NCBI GenBank assembly: GCA_910575245.1
Contig: CAJTEN010000004.1
Location: forward strand, 62,001-126,000
Direction: 5' to 3'
Length of the DNA stretch: 64,000 nucleotides
Source: Clostridia bacterium
GTDB taxonomy: Bacteria > Bacillota > Clostridia > Lachnospirales > Lachnospiraceae
Made by a program: the position numbers and the translations under genes. Below are positions 54,895 to 62,873 of the stretch, piece by piece. The stretch's first letter is position 1, and the number at the start of each line of letters is the position of its first letter. The notes under the pieces were generated by a model, which was not told the origin of the DNA, ran no database searches, and saw only the letters and a program-made list of their open reading frames with translations.

Positions 54895-55196
54895 ATGGAA
54901 CGGCGGGAAACATGGCATAAGTCGGGCATGAAAGCTGCCGCCGCTTATTTTGTCCCCGGTCATCGGGATCTACTACCGCGCTCCTGCAGGTAATCTATCC
55001 GCTGATCCCGCAGGACGAGAATCATCAGGATCTGTCATTATTGATTCTTAGTCTCCTGATAGTTTTATTCGCGATGATTGCATCCGGACTTCTGGCGGGA
55101 AAAGTCCATTTCGGGGTTTGGTTCCGGTTACTGATGGAGGCTGGCGTTATTGAGGAGTTTCTGGCGGCACAGTATCTGTTGGCTATAAGAGCGTAG
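54895..55196 (+). pseudogene. Decayed membrane protein fragment
   Basis: The frame ending at TAG 55196 reads LQVIYPLIPQDENHQDLSLL, then a hydrophobic run (LILSLLIVLFAMIASGLLAG) and WFRLLMEAG. Upstream the open part (MERRETWHKSGMKAAAAYF) is in a different frame, so at least one frameshift is needed to join them. No ribosome binding site or family match is evident. I read it as a relic, with low certainty. Confidence 0.3.
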
Positions 55197-55255
55197 ATTT
55201 TTGACTGAAACAGTCAGAGACGGTGGAATGGATAAAGCTTAAGGAGAGGACGCAG

Positions 55256-56014
55256 ATGAAAATATTGATCATAGAAGACGATTCAGGTTTAAACCGGGGA
55301 ATCTCTTTCGCGTTAGGGCAGGAGGGGTATGAAACCATAAGCGCACAGACCTTGCAGGAGGGAGAGTCCCTTTTTGAGAAAGAGAAGCCGGATGCGGTGA
55401 TACTGGATCTGAACCTGCCGGACGGAGACGGTGTTGTATTCTGTAAGAAGATACGGCAGCTTTCTGGTACGGAATCGGAAACCGCGATTGTGATGCTTAC
55501 GGCCAGAGATCTGGAAACGGACGAGATTATGGGGCTGACGAACGGGGCAGATGACTATGTCACGAAGCCATTTTCGGTTTCTGTCCTCAAGATCAGGCTG
55601 CAGAATGCCCTGCGCAGGAAGTCTGCTGCACACGGTATTCTGACGGACAGTGGGGCGCAGAGGCATTCATGCCATGAAGCTTCCTGTTCCCTCGGGGAAA
55701 TGTCCCGGGAGGAGGCTGAGCACAGGATCACATCAGGGGAAATCGTCCTGGATACGAAGACACTGCGCGCCTTCAGCGGGGGAGAAGAATTGAATTTAAG
55801 TATGACCGAATTCCGGCTTCTGCAGTATTTTCTGGAAAACAGGAACCGGGCCCTTCTGAAAGAACAGATTCTGCGGCATATCTGGGATGCGGACGGAAAC
55901 TTTGTGGAAGAGAATACGCTCTCCGTCAATATCAGCCGTCTGCGCAAGAAGCTAAGCGGTAATTATATCCGGACGATTCAGGGAATCGGTTATCTATGGG
56001 AGGAGAAACAATGA
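55256..56014 (+). CDS. OmpR-family response regulator
   Basis: This 252-aa protein has a receiver domain (IIEDDSGLNRG, phospho-acceptor Asp51 in VILDLNLPDGDG, MLTARD, VTKPFS) and a C-terminal winged helix (LNLSMTEFRLLQYF, LSVNISRLRKKL, IRTIQGIGYLW). The linker between them is longer than usual (about 30 residues, Ser/His/Glu-rich). ATG 55256 follows AAGGAGAGGACGCAG. It overlaps the kinase by ATGA. It probably controls the MacB-type ABC genes at 57557-61216 through direct repeats at 57448-57465. Confidence 0.94.
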   Translation: MKILIIEDDSGLNRGISFALGQEGYETISAQTLQEGESLFEKEKPDAVILDLNLPDGDGVVFCKKIRQLSGTESETAIVMLTARDLETDEIMGLTNGADDYVTKPFSVSVLKIRLQNALRRKSAAHGILTDSGAQRHSCHEASCSLGEMSREEAEHRITSGEIVLDTKTLRAFSGGEELNLSMTEFRLLQYFLENRNRALLKEQILRHIWDADGNFVEENTLSVNISRLRKKLSGNYIRTIQGIGYLWEEKQ

Positions 56015-57015
56015 CGGCACAGGCGGTGATCGGGATACTTGCTGTCAGCCTGGCGCTGTGCCTTACGGCTTTGGCCGCGGGCATGGTTTATTTTCTGTGG
56101 CAGTGGAAGAAACTGGACCGTATTCTCGACAGTTTCCAGCAGTGGAGTGAGGACGGCGGTATGCAGGGCAAAGACGGCTGCCCGGATCTGCAGGAGACGC
56201 GGGAATCACGGATTGTCAGTCAGCTTAGGCGGATCCTGGAGAGCGCCCGGTTCAAGGAACGGCAGGCAGTGGAAGAGCGGAATCAGACCGTGGAGCTGAT
56301 CGCAGATCTTTCCCATCAGTTTAAAACGCCCCTTGCCAATATCATCATGGACACGGAACTTTCACAGGATGACTCCTTTGGTGAGGAGGAGCGGAAACAA
56401 TTTCTGATGCACGCGAAAAGCCAGGCGGATAAGATGCAGTGGCTGATGGCTGATCTTCTGAAGGCATCCAGGCTGGAGAACGGAGTGATTCGTTTTCATG
56501 CGGAGAACGCCGGCATTAAGGAGACGGTCGCGAAAGCGTTAAGCGCCGTTTATGCGCAGGCGTCCGACAGGAATATTGAACTGATTGTGGAAGAATTTCA
56601 GGATTTTCAACTTTGGCATAATCCGAAGTGGACTGCGGAGGCGATGTCCAATCTCCTGGAAAATGCGATCAAGTATTCGCCGAAAAGGAGCTGTATACGG
56701 ATCACATTATCCAGGCTGGATATTTACACGAAGATTACGGTCTCGGATGAGGGGGTCGGCATTCCCAAGAACGAATACAATCTGATCTTTAAGCGCTTCT
56801 ACCGCGGCCGGAATGCCAGGCAGCAGGAGGGAAGCGGACTGGGACTGTATCTGGCACAGTTGATTGTGCAGCACGAGAACGGGTATATCACGGTGGCTTC
56901 CAGGGAAGGGCGAGGCAGCAGCTTCTCCATGTTTCTTTTAAATAAAAAAGACGAAAGAAATATCATTCAGGGCACGATTTCCAGCCAGTATCCGTCGGGG
57001 TCTGTAATGAAATAG
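56011..57015 (+). CDS. Sensor histidine kinase with short membrane anchor
   Basis: This 334-aa protein has one N-terminal membrane helix (about 5-30) and no sizeable external domain, a dimerisation domain (ADLSHQFKTPLANII, phospho-acceptor about His102) and an ATPase domain (NLLENAIKYSP, SDEGVGIP, GSGLGLYLAQLI). It starts with ATGA overlapping the regulator. Its last 49 bases overlap the convergent VOC gene. With the ABC genes it resembles peptide-antibiotic sensing units. Confidence 0.93.
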   Translation: MTAQAVIGILAVSLALCLTALAAGMVYFLWQWKKLDRILDSFQQWSEDGGMQGKDGCPDLQETRESRIVSQLRRILESARFKERQAVEERNQTVELIADLSHQFKTPLANIIMDTELSQDDSFGEEERKQFLMHAKSQADKMQWLMADLLKASRLENGVIRFHAENAGIKETVAKALSAVYAQASDRNIELIVEEFQDFQLWHNPKWTAEAMSNLLENAIKYSPKRSCIRITLSRLDIYTKITVSDEGVGIPKNEYNLIFKRFYRGRNARQQEGSGLGLYLAQLIVQHENGYITVASREGRGSSFSMFLLNKKDERNIIQGTISSQYPSGSVMK

Positions 57016-57329
57016 ATGCCCATTGCCGGGTTCTCGAAGCAGATACATCCCATTTTCTTGTGTTTTTCGTATGCCGCTTCATAATCGTCCGTATGGAACG
57101 CCAGATGAAATTCACAGTCGCCCAGATTATAGGGTCTGTCCATATCTCTTAGCCATGTCAGCTCCAGCAGGAAATCTCCCTCTTCGCTTCCCATATAGAC
57201 GATGATAAAGGAGCCGTCTTCGGCCTCTTTCCTGCGCACTTCTTTGAGTCCCAGAGCTTCCTCATAGAATTTTATTGACTTTTGCAGGTCAAATACGTTG
57301 TAATTTTCGTGAACCATTTTAAATTTCAT
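56967..57329 (-). CDS. VOC/glyoxalase-fold protein (lactoylglutathione lyase-like)
   Basis: This 120-aa protein has the two beta-alpha-beta-beta-beta units of the vicinal oxygen chelate fold: MVHENYNVFDLQKSIKFYEE, GDFLLELTWLRD, EFHLAFHTDDYEAAYEKHKK and YFITDPDGYWLEIVP. Candidate metal ligands are His4 near the start, the ELTW Glu, His in AFHTDD and Glu in WLEIVP. I choose ATG 57329 because the longer frame to 57407 is basic and unlike the family. It may detoxify methylglyoxal or another electrophile. Tail-to-tail with the kinase. Confidence 0.85.
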   Translation of the reverse strand: MKFKMVHENYNVFDLQKSIKFYEEALGLKEVRRKEAEDGSFIIVYMGSEEGDFLLELTWLRDMDRPYNLGDCEFHLAFHTDDYEAAYEKHKKMGCICFENPAMGIYFITDPDGYWLEIVP

Positions 57330-57447
57330 AGATTTCCTCCTGTTTGGTGTTTTTGGGGTTTTGGTTTCTTCTGCTGTTATCATATCATATTCCGGGAAAC
57401 AATCCATAATATCTTCTTACAGAATTGTCATATCTTTTTTTGCTACC

Positions 57448-57480
57448 TGTCAGAGTTTTGTCAGAATCATTTGCTATAAT
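57448..57480 (+). promoter_or_regulatory. Direct-repeat activator site and -10 of the MacB-type operon
   Basis: TGTCAGA occurs at 57448-57454 and 57459-57465, 11 bases apart (one helical turn), nine bases before TATAAT (57475-57480). No normal -35 is present. This is the usual design for activation by an OmpR-family regulator. Confidence 0.6.
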
Positions 57481-57484
57481 AAAT

Positions 57485-57519
57485 TATAGTAAACGAAATT
57501 CCTGATGTCGTTAACTGTA
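57485..57519. repeat. 35-bp end-only remnant of the family 2 element
   Basis: TATAGTAAACG (57485) and CGTTAACTGTA (to 57519) are the ends of the 103-bp element with the middle deleted. It lies between the promoter and the ATPase gene. Confidence 0.6.
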
Positions 57520-57556
57520 TGTAAAAGGGTGGGGACTATATATAAGGAGGCTTTGC

Positions 57557-58249
57557 ATGAAAATACTGGAAACAGAGAATCTGAAAAAATACTACGGAAG
57601 CGGCGATACGCAGGTCAGGGCTCTTGACGGCGTGGATCTTACGATTGAGGAAGGAGAATTTGCTGCGGTGGTGGGGACTTCAGGATCGGGGAAATCTACG
57701 CTGCTGCATATGCTGGGTGGTCTGGACTATGCCACTTCCGGAATAGTGACGGTAGCGGGCAGGAAGATCTTTGAACTGAATGAAAATGACCTGACAATCT
57801 TCAGAAGACGTCAGATCGGATTTATCTTCCAGAGTTATAACCTGGTGCCGATCTTAAGCGTCCATGAGAACATCGTACTGCCGATGGAACTGGACGGAAG
57901 AGGGGTGGACAAGGCGTTTATGCAGGATATTGTCCGCTGCCTGGGTCTGGAGAACAAGCTGGATAATCTTCCGGGACAGCTCTCCGGAGGGCAGCAGCAG
58001 AGGGTAGCGATTGCGCGGGCGCTTGTGACGAAACCGGCCATCATTCTGGCTGATGAGCCTACCGGAAATCTGGACAGCAAGACAACCCAGGAGGTGTTGG
58101 GACTTCTGAAGCTGACGGGAGAACGCTTCCATCAGACGATCGTGATGATCACACATAATGAAGCCCTGGCACAGCTCTGCGACAGGGTGATCCATATTGA
58201 GGACGGAAAGATTGTGGATGATTATGGTAACAGGGAAGCCGAAGTCTGA
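57557..58249 (+). CDS. MacB/LolD-type ABC transporter ATP-binding protein
   Basis: This 230-aa ATPase has Walker [20 protein letters not shown], signature [15 protein letters not shown], Walker [13 protein letters not shown] and MITHNEALA. It pairs with the FtsX permease at 58511. AAGGAGG precedes the ATG. Its 3' end (GGTAACAGGGAAGCCGAA) lies in a REP-like palindrome that is split by a 187-bp element. Confidence 0.95.
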   Translation: MKILETENLKKYYGSGDTQVRALDGVDLTIEEGEFAAVVGTSGSGKSTLLHMLGGLDYATSGIVTVAGRKIFELNENDLTIFRRRQIGFIFQSYNLVPILSVHENIVLPMELDGRGVDKAFMQDIVRCLGLENKLDNLPGQLSGGQQQRVAIARALVTKPAIILADEPTGNLDSKTTQEVLGLLKLTGERFHQTIVMITHNEALAQLCDRVIHIEDGKIVDDYGNREAEV

Positions 58250-58252
58250 ACC

Positions 58253-58439
58253 AATGTCATTAAGTTAAGCCGGACGCGCCTAATATGATAGGAATCTCCT
58301 AAGGACGCGCTTTCGCTCGGTTCCAAACGCAGCGGTACTAAATTCGTGGAAAACCTCATTAAGTACCGGCGTTTTCCTACGGTTCTAAGGAGAATCCTAT
58401 CATATCAGACGCTGTGTATAGACTTAACTAAATGACATT
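58253..58439 (+). mobile_element. 187-bp palindromic element family 1, copy C, inside an operon
   Basis: Ends AATGTCATTAAGTTAAG and CTTAACTAAATGACATT; same orientation as copy B. Flanking direct repeats GAAGTCTGAAC (58241-58251) and GAAGGCTGAAC (58440-58450) start 199 bases apart. It sits between the ATPase and its permease, where the long RNA hairpin could affect expression of the second gene. Confidence 0.75.
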
Positions 58440-58510
58440 GAAGGCTGAACTGCTATGGATTATAAGGTAAAGAAATAAGATGATTTCAGTCGGCAATCGG
58501 AGGGTTGAAT

Positions 58511-61216
58511 ATGAAAAACAATAACGGAGCATTCATCCGTAAATTATCTGACCGCAGCCTGAGGAATAACAGGATGCGGAATATCTTTGCGGTTCTGGCG
58601 ATTATTCTGACCGGAATCCTTTTTACCGTGGTGTTTTCTCTGACAAGCGGCGCCATGCAGGCGGCACAGGAGAGTACCATGCGGGAGGTGGGCGGAAAGT
58701 ACCATGTAGGGCTTAAGGGGGCGACCCGGGAACAGTATGAAAAGGTCATAGCGGATCCTATGATAAAGAAAAGCGGCTACACGATTCCCCTGGGCATAAT
58801 GAATAATATCCTGAAGCGTCAGGGGGAGCTGCGCTATCTGTCCGAGGACAGTGAACTGCAGGATCTGTTTATCACGCTTGAGGAGGGGCGCAGGCCCGTG
58901 GCGGAGAATGAGATCATTGTGGATACGTTCCTGTTGGATGAGCTTGGACTGCCTCATGCCCTGGGAGAGAAGGTGCCGCTTTGTTTCTCGTTTATGGGCG
59001 AGACGGTCGAAGACGAATTTGAGGTATGCGGATGGTACCGGGGAGATGAGATTTCGCATGCCAGCGAACTTTTCATATCGGAAAGTTACTGGATGAAGTT
59101 AAAAGGAGACCGGACGGACGAAGATATGGTGAACTGGCATGAGGCACATCCGGAAGATAACGGCATGGGACTGATGGATGTCAATCTTTTCTTCGACAAT
59201 GAACATAATCTGGAAGAAAAAGTGCAGGCGGTTATCAAAAATGCCGGGTATGAACCGGGTACAGAAGTGCGGTACGGCGTAAACTGGGCCTATATGAGCA
59301 GCCGTGTGGAAGAGGCGGATCCTATGACTGTCTTCATTCTGGTTGGGGCGATTGCTGTCATTCTGACCACCGGATATCTGATCATCTACAATATCTTTCA
59401 TATATCCGTCATCAGCGATATCAGATTTTACGGACTGCTTAAGACGATCGGTACGACGAAGAGACAGATCCGCAGACTGGTCAGGCGGCAGGCTGTCATG
59501 CTGTCCGGGATCGGGATTCCCGTCGGTCTGGCCATAGGGTACGGAATCGGTAAACTGGCGCTGCCTTTTGCGCTCAGTATCAATGACTATTCGGGAATAG
59601 AGATCTCTCTGAAATTCAATCCGTGGATTTTGGTGTTCGGTGCCGGATTTTCCATTCTGACGGTATATTTGAGCAGCCGGAAACCGGGTAAGGTCGCGGG
59701 AAGTGTTTCGCCGATCGAAGCCGTGAAGTATACGGAAGTATACGGAAGCGGCATAAACAGGATGAAAAAGAAGAAAAAAAGGCGTATCAGGGAGAAGGAT
59801 GGCGGAGATTTCCGCACTTTATCCATGGCCCTTTCTAATCTTGGCAGGAATAAGCGCAGTGCGGCTGTAGTCATAACTGCGATCTCCTTAAGCCTCATTC
59901 TTCTGGCAATCATTATGACTGCCGCGGGCAGCTTCCGGATCGATTCGTTCCTGGAGAACAGAATTGCGGGAGACTACATGCTCGGAAATATCAATGTGGT
60001 ATCCTCTTCTGGCGCCAGAAGCGCTGATGTTGATATAGAGCCGGAATTTCTCGCATTGGCAGACAGCCAGGCTGGCGTTGAAAAGAGACAGGAAATGTGG
60101 GTACGGTTCTCGAACTTTCTGCAGGTGGACGATTCTGCGCTGGAACAGCTCAGAAAGCTGGAACAGGAGGGCAGGCTGAGACAGAATGCCCACACGTCGG
60201 CAGAAGCGGAAAGGCTGCTGCAGGGAGAAAAATCAATGGACGGTTATATTTACGGATACGATGCGGAGCTTCTTACCCGGCTGAAGGTTCTGGAAGGAAC
60301 TCTGGATGTGGATAAATTCATGACCGGAGATTATATCCTGTTGGCACGGATTCTGGGGGACGAGTGGCTGTCGCCGGAGGAGCATGTATATCATGTGGGA
60401 GATCTTGTGACAATGGAATGGGCCACGAAGGATTCTGAGTATATTGAGTTTACGGATGCTTCGGGCGAGATAACGGGATTTGAATACACCAATCAGTCGG
60501 AGAAGGAATATGAAGTTATGGCAATCGTTGAGATTCCCTCCAGTATGAGTCTGGACAGACATTCGTCAAACGGTTGTGACAGGGTGCTTCCCCTGTCAGA
60601 AGTCAGGATGATGGAAGGGGACATTGACGAGGATAAGGACGGCGGAGAAGAGTCCGGCAGTTTCGCACACTGCTTTAAAGTGTCCTACCGGGTCGCGGAA
60701 GCGGATCAGCCGGCTTTTGAGGCGGCGGTAAGAGAGTATACGGATCATAACACGCAGATGGGATATCAGTCCAAGGACTCCCTGCGCAGAGAATTTGAAG
60801 GGATGATAACGGTTATTGCGACGATAGGCATAGCCATGGCTGTGATAATCGCGCTGGTCGGGATGCTGAATTTCATCAATGCCATTATCACACAGATCAT
60901 TTCCAGAAAACGGGAGTTCGCCATGCTGCAGAGTATCGGCATGACCAATGCACAGCTTCAGAAAACATTGATCTGTGAGGGAATCAGCTATGTTGTCATT
61001 GCCGGTGCAATCAGCTTCGTGCTGGGGAGCTTGATCTCCTGGGCGGTGCTTCGGGCGTTAAACAATGTAATCCTGTTTTTTGAATACCGCTTCCAGATTA
61101 TTCCCTTTGTGATCATGATGCCGGTGCTTGTGCTGGTGGCTGTGCTGGCGCCGGTGGCTGCGTACAGGAATCTTCGGAAGAAGAGTATTGTGGAGAGACT
61201 GCGGGAAAGTGAGTGA
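58511..61216 (+). CDS. FtsX-family ABC transporter permease (large, two-domain)
   Basis: This 901-aa protein has an N-terminal helix (about 24-44), a soluble extracellular region, three helices (about 275-395), a second half with a helix (about 455-475), another extracellular region of about 260 residues, and three C-terminal helices. The last block shows FtsX features (EFAMLQSIGMTNAQLQKTLI). It is the partner of the ATPase at 57557 and likely handles a peptide, lipid or antibiotic under control of the two-component system at 55256. ATG 58511 follows GGAGGGTTGAAT. Confidence 0.92.
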   Translation: MKNNNGAFIRKLSDRSLRNNRMRNIFAVLAIILTGILFTVVFSLTSGAMQAAQESTMREVGGKYHVGLKGATREQYEKVIADPMIKKSGYTIPLGIMNNILKRQGELRYLSEDSELQDLFITLEEGRRPVAENEIIVDTFLLDELGLPHALGEKVPLCFSFMGETVEDEFEVCGWYRGDEISHASELFISESYWMKLKGDRTDEDMVNWHEAHPEDNGMGLMDVNLFFDNEHNLEEKVQAVIKNAGYEPGTEVRYGVNWAYMSSRVEEADPMTVFILVGAIAVILTTGYLIIYNIFHISVISDIRFYGLLKTIGTTKRQIRRLVRRQAVMLSGIGIPVGLAIGYGIGKLALPFALSINDYSGIEISLKFNPWILVFGAGFSILTVYLSSRKPGKVAGSVSPIEAVKYTEVYGSGINRMKKKKKRRIREKDGGDFRTLSMALSNLGRNKRSAAVVITAISLSLILLAIIMTAAGSFRIDSFLENRIAGDYMLGNINVVSSSGARSADVDIEPEFLALADSQAGVEKRQEMWVRFSNFLQVDDSALEQLRKLEQEGRLRQNAHTSAEAERLLQGEKSMDGYIYGYDAELLTRLKVLEGTLDVDKFMTGDYILLARILGDEWLSPEEHVYHVGDLVTMEWATKDSEYIEFTDASGEITGFEYTNQSEKEYEVMAIVEIPSSMSLDRHSSNGCDRVLPLSEVRMMEGDIDEDKDGGEESGSFAHCFKVSYRVAEADQPAFEAAVREYTDHNTQMGYQSKDSLRREFEGMITVIATIGIAMAVIIALVGMLNFINAIITQIISRKREFAMLQSIGMTNAQLQKTLICEGISYVVIAGAISFVLGSLISWAVLRALNNVILFFEYRFQIIPFVIMMPVLVLVAVLAPVAAYRNLRKKSIVERLRESE

Positions 61217-61218
61217 CA

Positions 61219-61674
61219 CTATTCGATTTCGTTATAGAGGAAGGCGTTCAGGATGTTTTGTGGGGCATAATAATAGAAGCTGCTGTTATAATCGTCTATT
61301 TTGTCGCTGACAAAGGAGTTGTAGGCGAGGAACAATGCTTCGATTATATCCACCTTCTGCTCACGGGCGATACCGAGAATGAGCCGCTTATACACCTTAC
61401 CGATATCCCAGTGGCTGGGAACCGCGTATCTGGCATCGGCTACATTATCAAAGGTTCCTTCGGGAATGTGCGTAGCTTCGATGAAGTCTTCGCTGACCTG
61501 GTCGATGTTGTCGCTGTGATAGACGTCAGCCAGATCATATATTTTGGCAACAGAGGTTCTGCCGAGTGCGTTTACTACGGCAGACCTCTTGTTTTTTGTT
61601 TTCCGTGCGATATAATCAATCAGGCTGCAGGTAAAAAATAAATCGTTTGCTTTAGGGTCTTCGCGTCCTGTCAT
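61219..61674 (-). CDS. Uncharacterised protein of a DUF3990-linked module
   Basis: This 151-aa soluble protein starts with ANDLFFTCSLIDYIARKTKN and ends with WDIGKVYKRLILGIAREQKV, FVSDKIDDYNSSFYYYAP. I recognise this type as a frequent neighbour of DUF3990 genes in Lachnospiraceae, but know no function; an antitoxin-like role is conceivable. GGAGGATTAAA precedes the ATG. It follows the broken DUF3990 gene after 133 bases and ends two bases from the FtsX gene. Confidence 0.7.
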   Translation of the reverse strand: MTGREDPKANDLFFTCSLIDYIARKTKNKRSAVVNALGRTSVAKIYDLADVYHSDNIDQVSEDFIEATHIPEGTFDNVADARYAVPSHWDIGKVYKRLILGIAREQKVDIIEALFLAYNSFVSDKIDDYNSSFYYYAPQNILNAFLYNEIE

Positions 61675-61807
61675 TTTAATCCTCCGATCTTATTCCGTTC
61701 TGAGTTTGTGAAGTGAATCCCGCAATGAGCTACGCTCCTTATTCTTTAGGAAAATGCTACGCTTATTCGAACTCTCGAAGAGAATCCTGCAAACGGACTC
61801 TGCCCGT

Positions 61808-62272
61808 TTATTTCATCAGGATTTCACCTGAAACGAATTCGAGACATTTTAAGGCGGCAGGGGTACAGAAATTGATCTGATGGGTCGGATATTTGAATTT
61901 TGCCAGTACCCAGAATTGTTCCCGTGTGATAATACCGTCAACATAATCGGCTATGAAGTTGTAAATCTGGTCATTGGCCATAGAGCCGATTACGATATCA
62001 TGATGATGAGGTTCTCCATGGCGGCAGGCAATGATGAAATCGAGCCATTCTTCTGTCATTTCCCTGAATTCCAGCATATTTAGCGTTGTATCCATACGTA
62101 CAGTATAGGTGTTTAACGTCGGGGTATCATATCGTTACGCCCGGCGCTCAGCCTGTTCGCGAATAACAGTACAATAGAAACCCGGGCCGAAATCCTTTGT
62201 ATTTCGGCTTTGTCTGATTTCAGGATATTCTACAGCAGTGTAGCTGCCGTGATAGACGGTCATTTTTCCCAT
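61808..62272 (-). pseudogene. DUF3990-family gene broken by one in-frame stop codon
   Basis: On the minus strand from ATG 62272 (AGGAG upstream) the frame reads MGKMTVYHGSYTAVEYPEIR, then NTKDFGPGFYCTVIREQAER and RA, followed by TAA (62137-62135). The same frame then continues RYDTPTLNTYTVRM and LNMLEFREMTEEWLDFIIAC to the end at 61808. Both halves match the ADP-ribosyltransferase-like DUF3990 family; at the stop, relatives have Lys (AAA to TAA would be one change). No frameshift is needed. A shorter start at 62095 would give only the C-terminal half. Confidence 0.85.
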
Positions 62273-62532
62273 AGACAGAGGTCTCCTTTTGCCAGGGCTG
62301 TATTTTTTCTATATATAAATGTATACCAATAGAATGACTTTCGCAATATTACTGTAGAAGTAACCTGTCAATCAGGAGTACGCATTACACTGCGGACTCC
62401 GTGAACGCACCAAAATCTCCGATTTTGTGTGCATAATTTTCTAAACACCCACTTCTGTTCATGGTGGTATCATAATATAGGATATGGGTGTTTAGAAAGA
62501 GAAATTTTATCCTGTGTGAAGGGCAGCGGTAA
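62273..62532. other. Intergenic region with a long inverted repeat
   Basis: TTTCTAAACACCCA (62438-62451) is repeated in inverse as TGGGTGTTTAGAAA (62485-62498), perfect over 14 bases with a 33-base loop. There is no T run on either strand, so it is not a clear terminator. It could be the ends of a small decayed element or an RNA structure. Confidence 0.45.
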
Positions 62533-62616
62533 CTAATGCAATATTGCGCAAATAACAGTGAATACAGCACTTGCTATTTGTGCCAGTACAGCGTTGTTGT
62601 CAGTCAACAATGCCAC
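62533..62616 (-). CDS. Candidate 27-aa hydrophobic peptide
   Basis: On the minus strand AAAGGAGG (62629-62622) stands five bases before GTG 62616. The frame reads MALLTDNNAVLAQIASAVFT, then VICAILH and a stop: a short peptide with one hydrophobic helix, as in type I toxins or small holin-like peptides. An inverted repeat lies downstream at 62438-62498. There is no family match; chance is possible. Confidence 0.35.
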   Translation of the reverse strand: MALLTDNNAVLAQIASAVFTVICAILH

Positions 62617-62873
62617 TATTGCCTCCTTTCTCCGCCTTGTCATGACACAAATATCAGGCACTGTTTTTCACTGTTATTTAGGCAATACCGTATTCGTGTG
62701 GGTTATACTAAGGTTATCAAAATGTGGATTTTATAAAGAAATAAGGTTTGAGAAATGTGATATATTTTGATATTATGATTGGTAAAATGTGAAAACACAT
62801 TGGAATAAAGATTGCATAAATGTGAACACTAAAATAAAATTAAGAAAATGGCTTTACGGGCAGAGGTGATTTC

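Noticed and set aside
62385..62570. 61-aa minus-strand frame
   Set aside because: It crosses the 14-bp inverted repeat and overlaps the better-supported 27-aa frame; no ribosome binding site.
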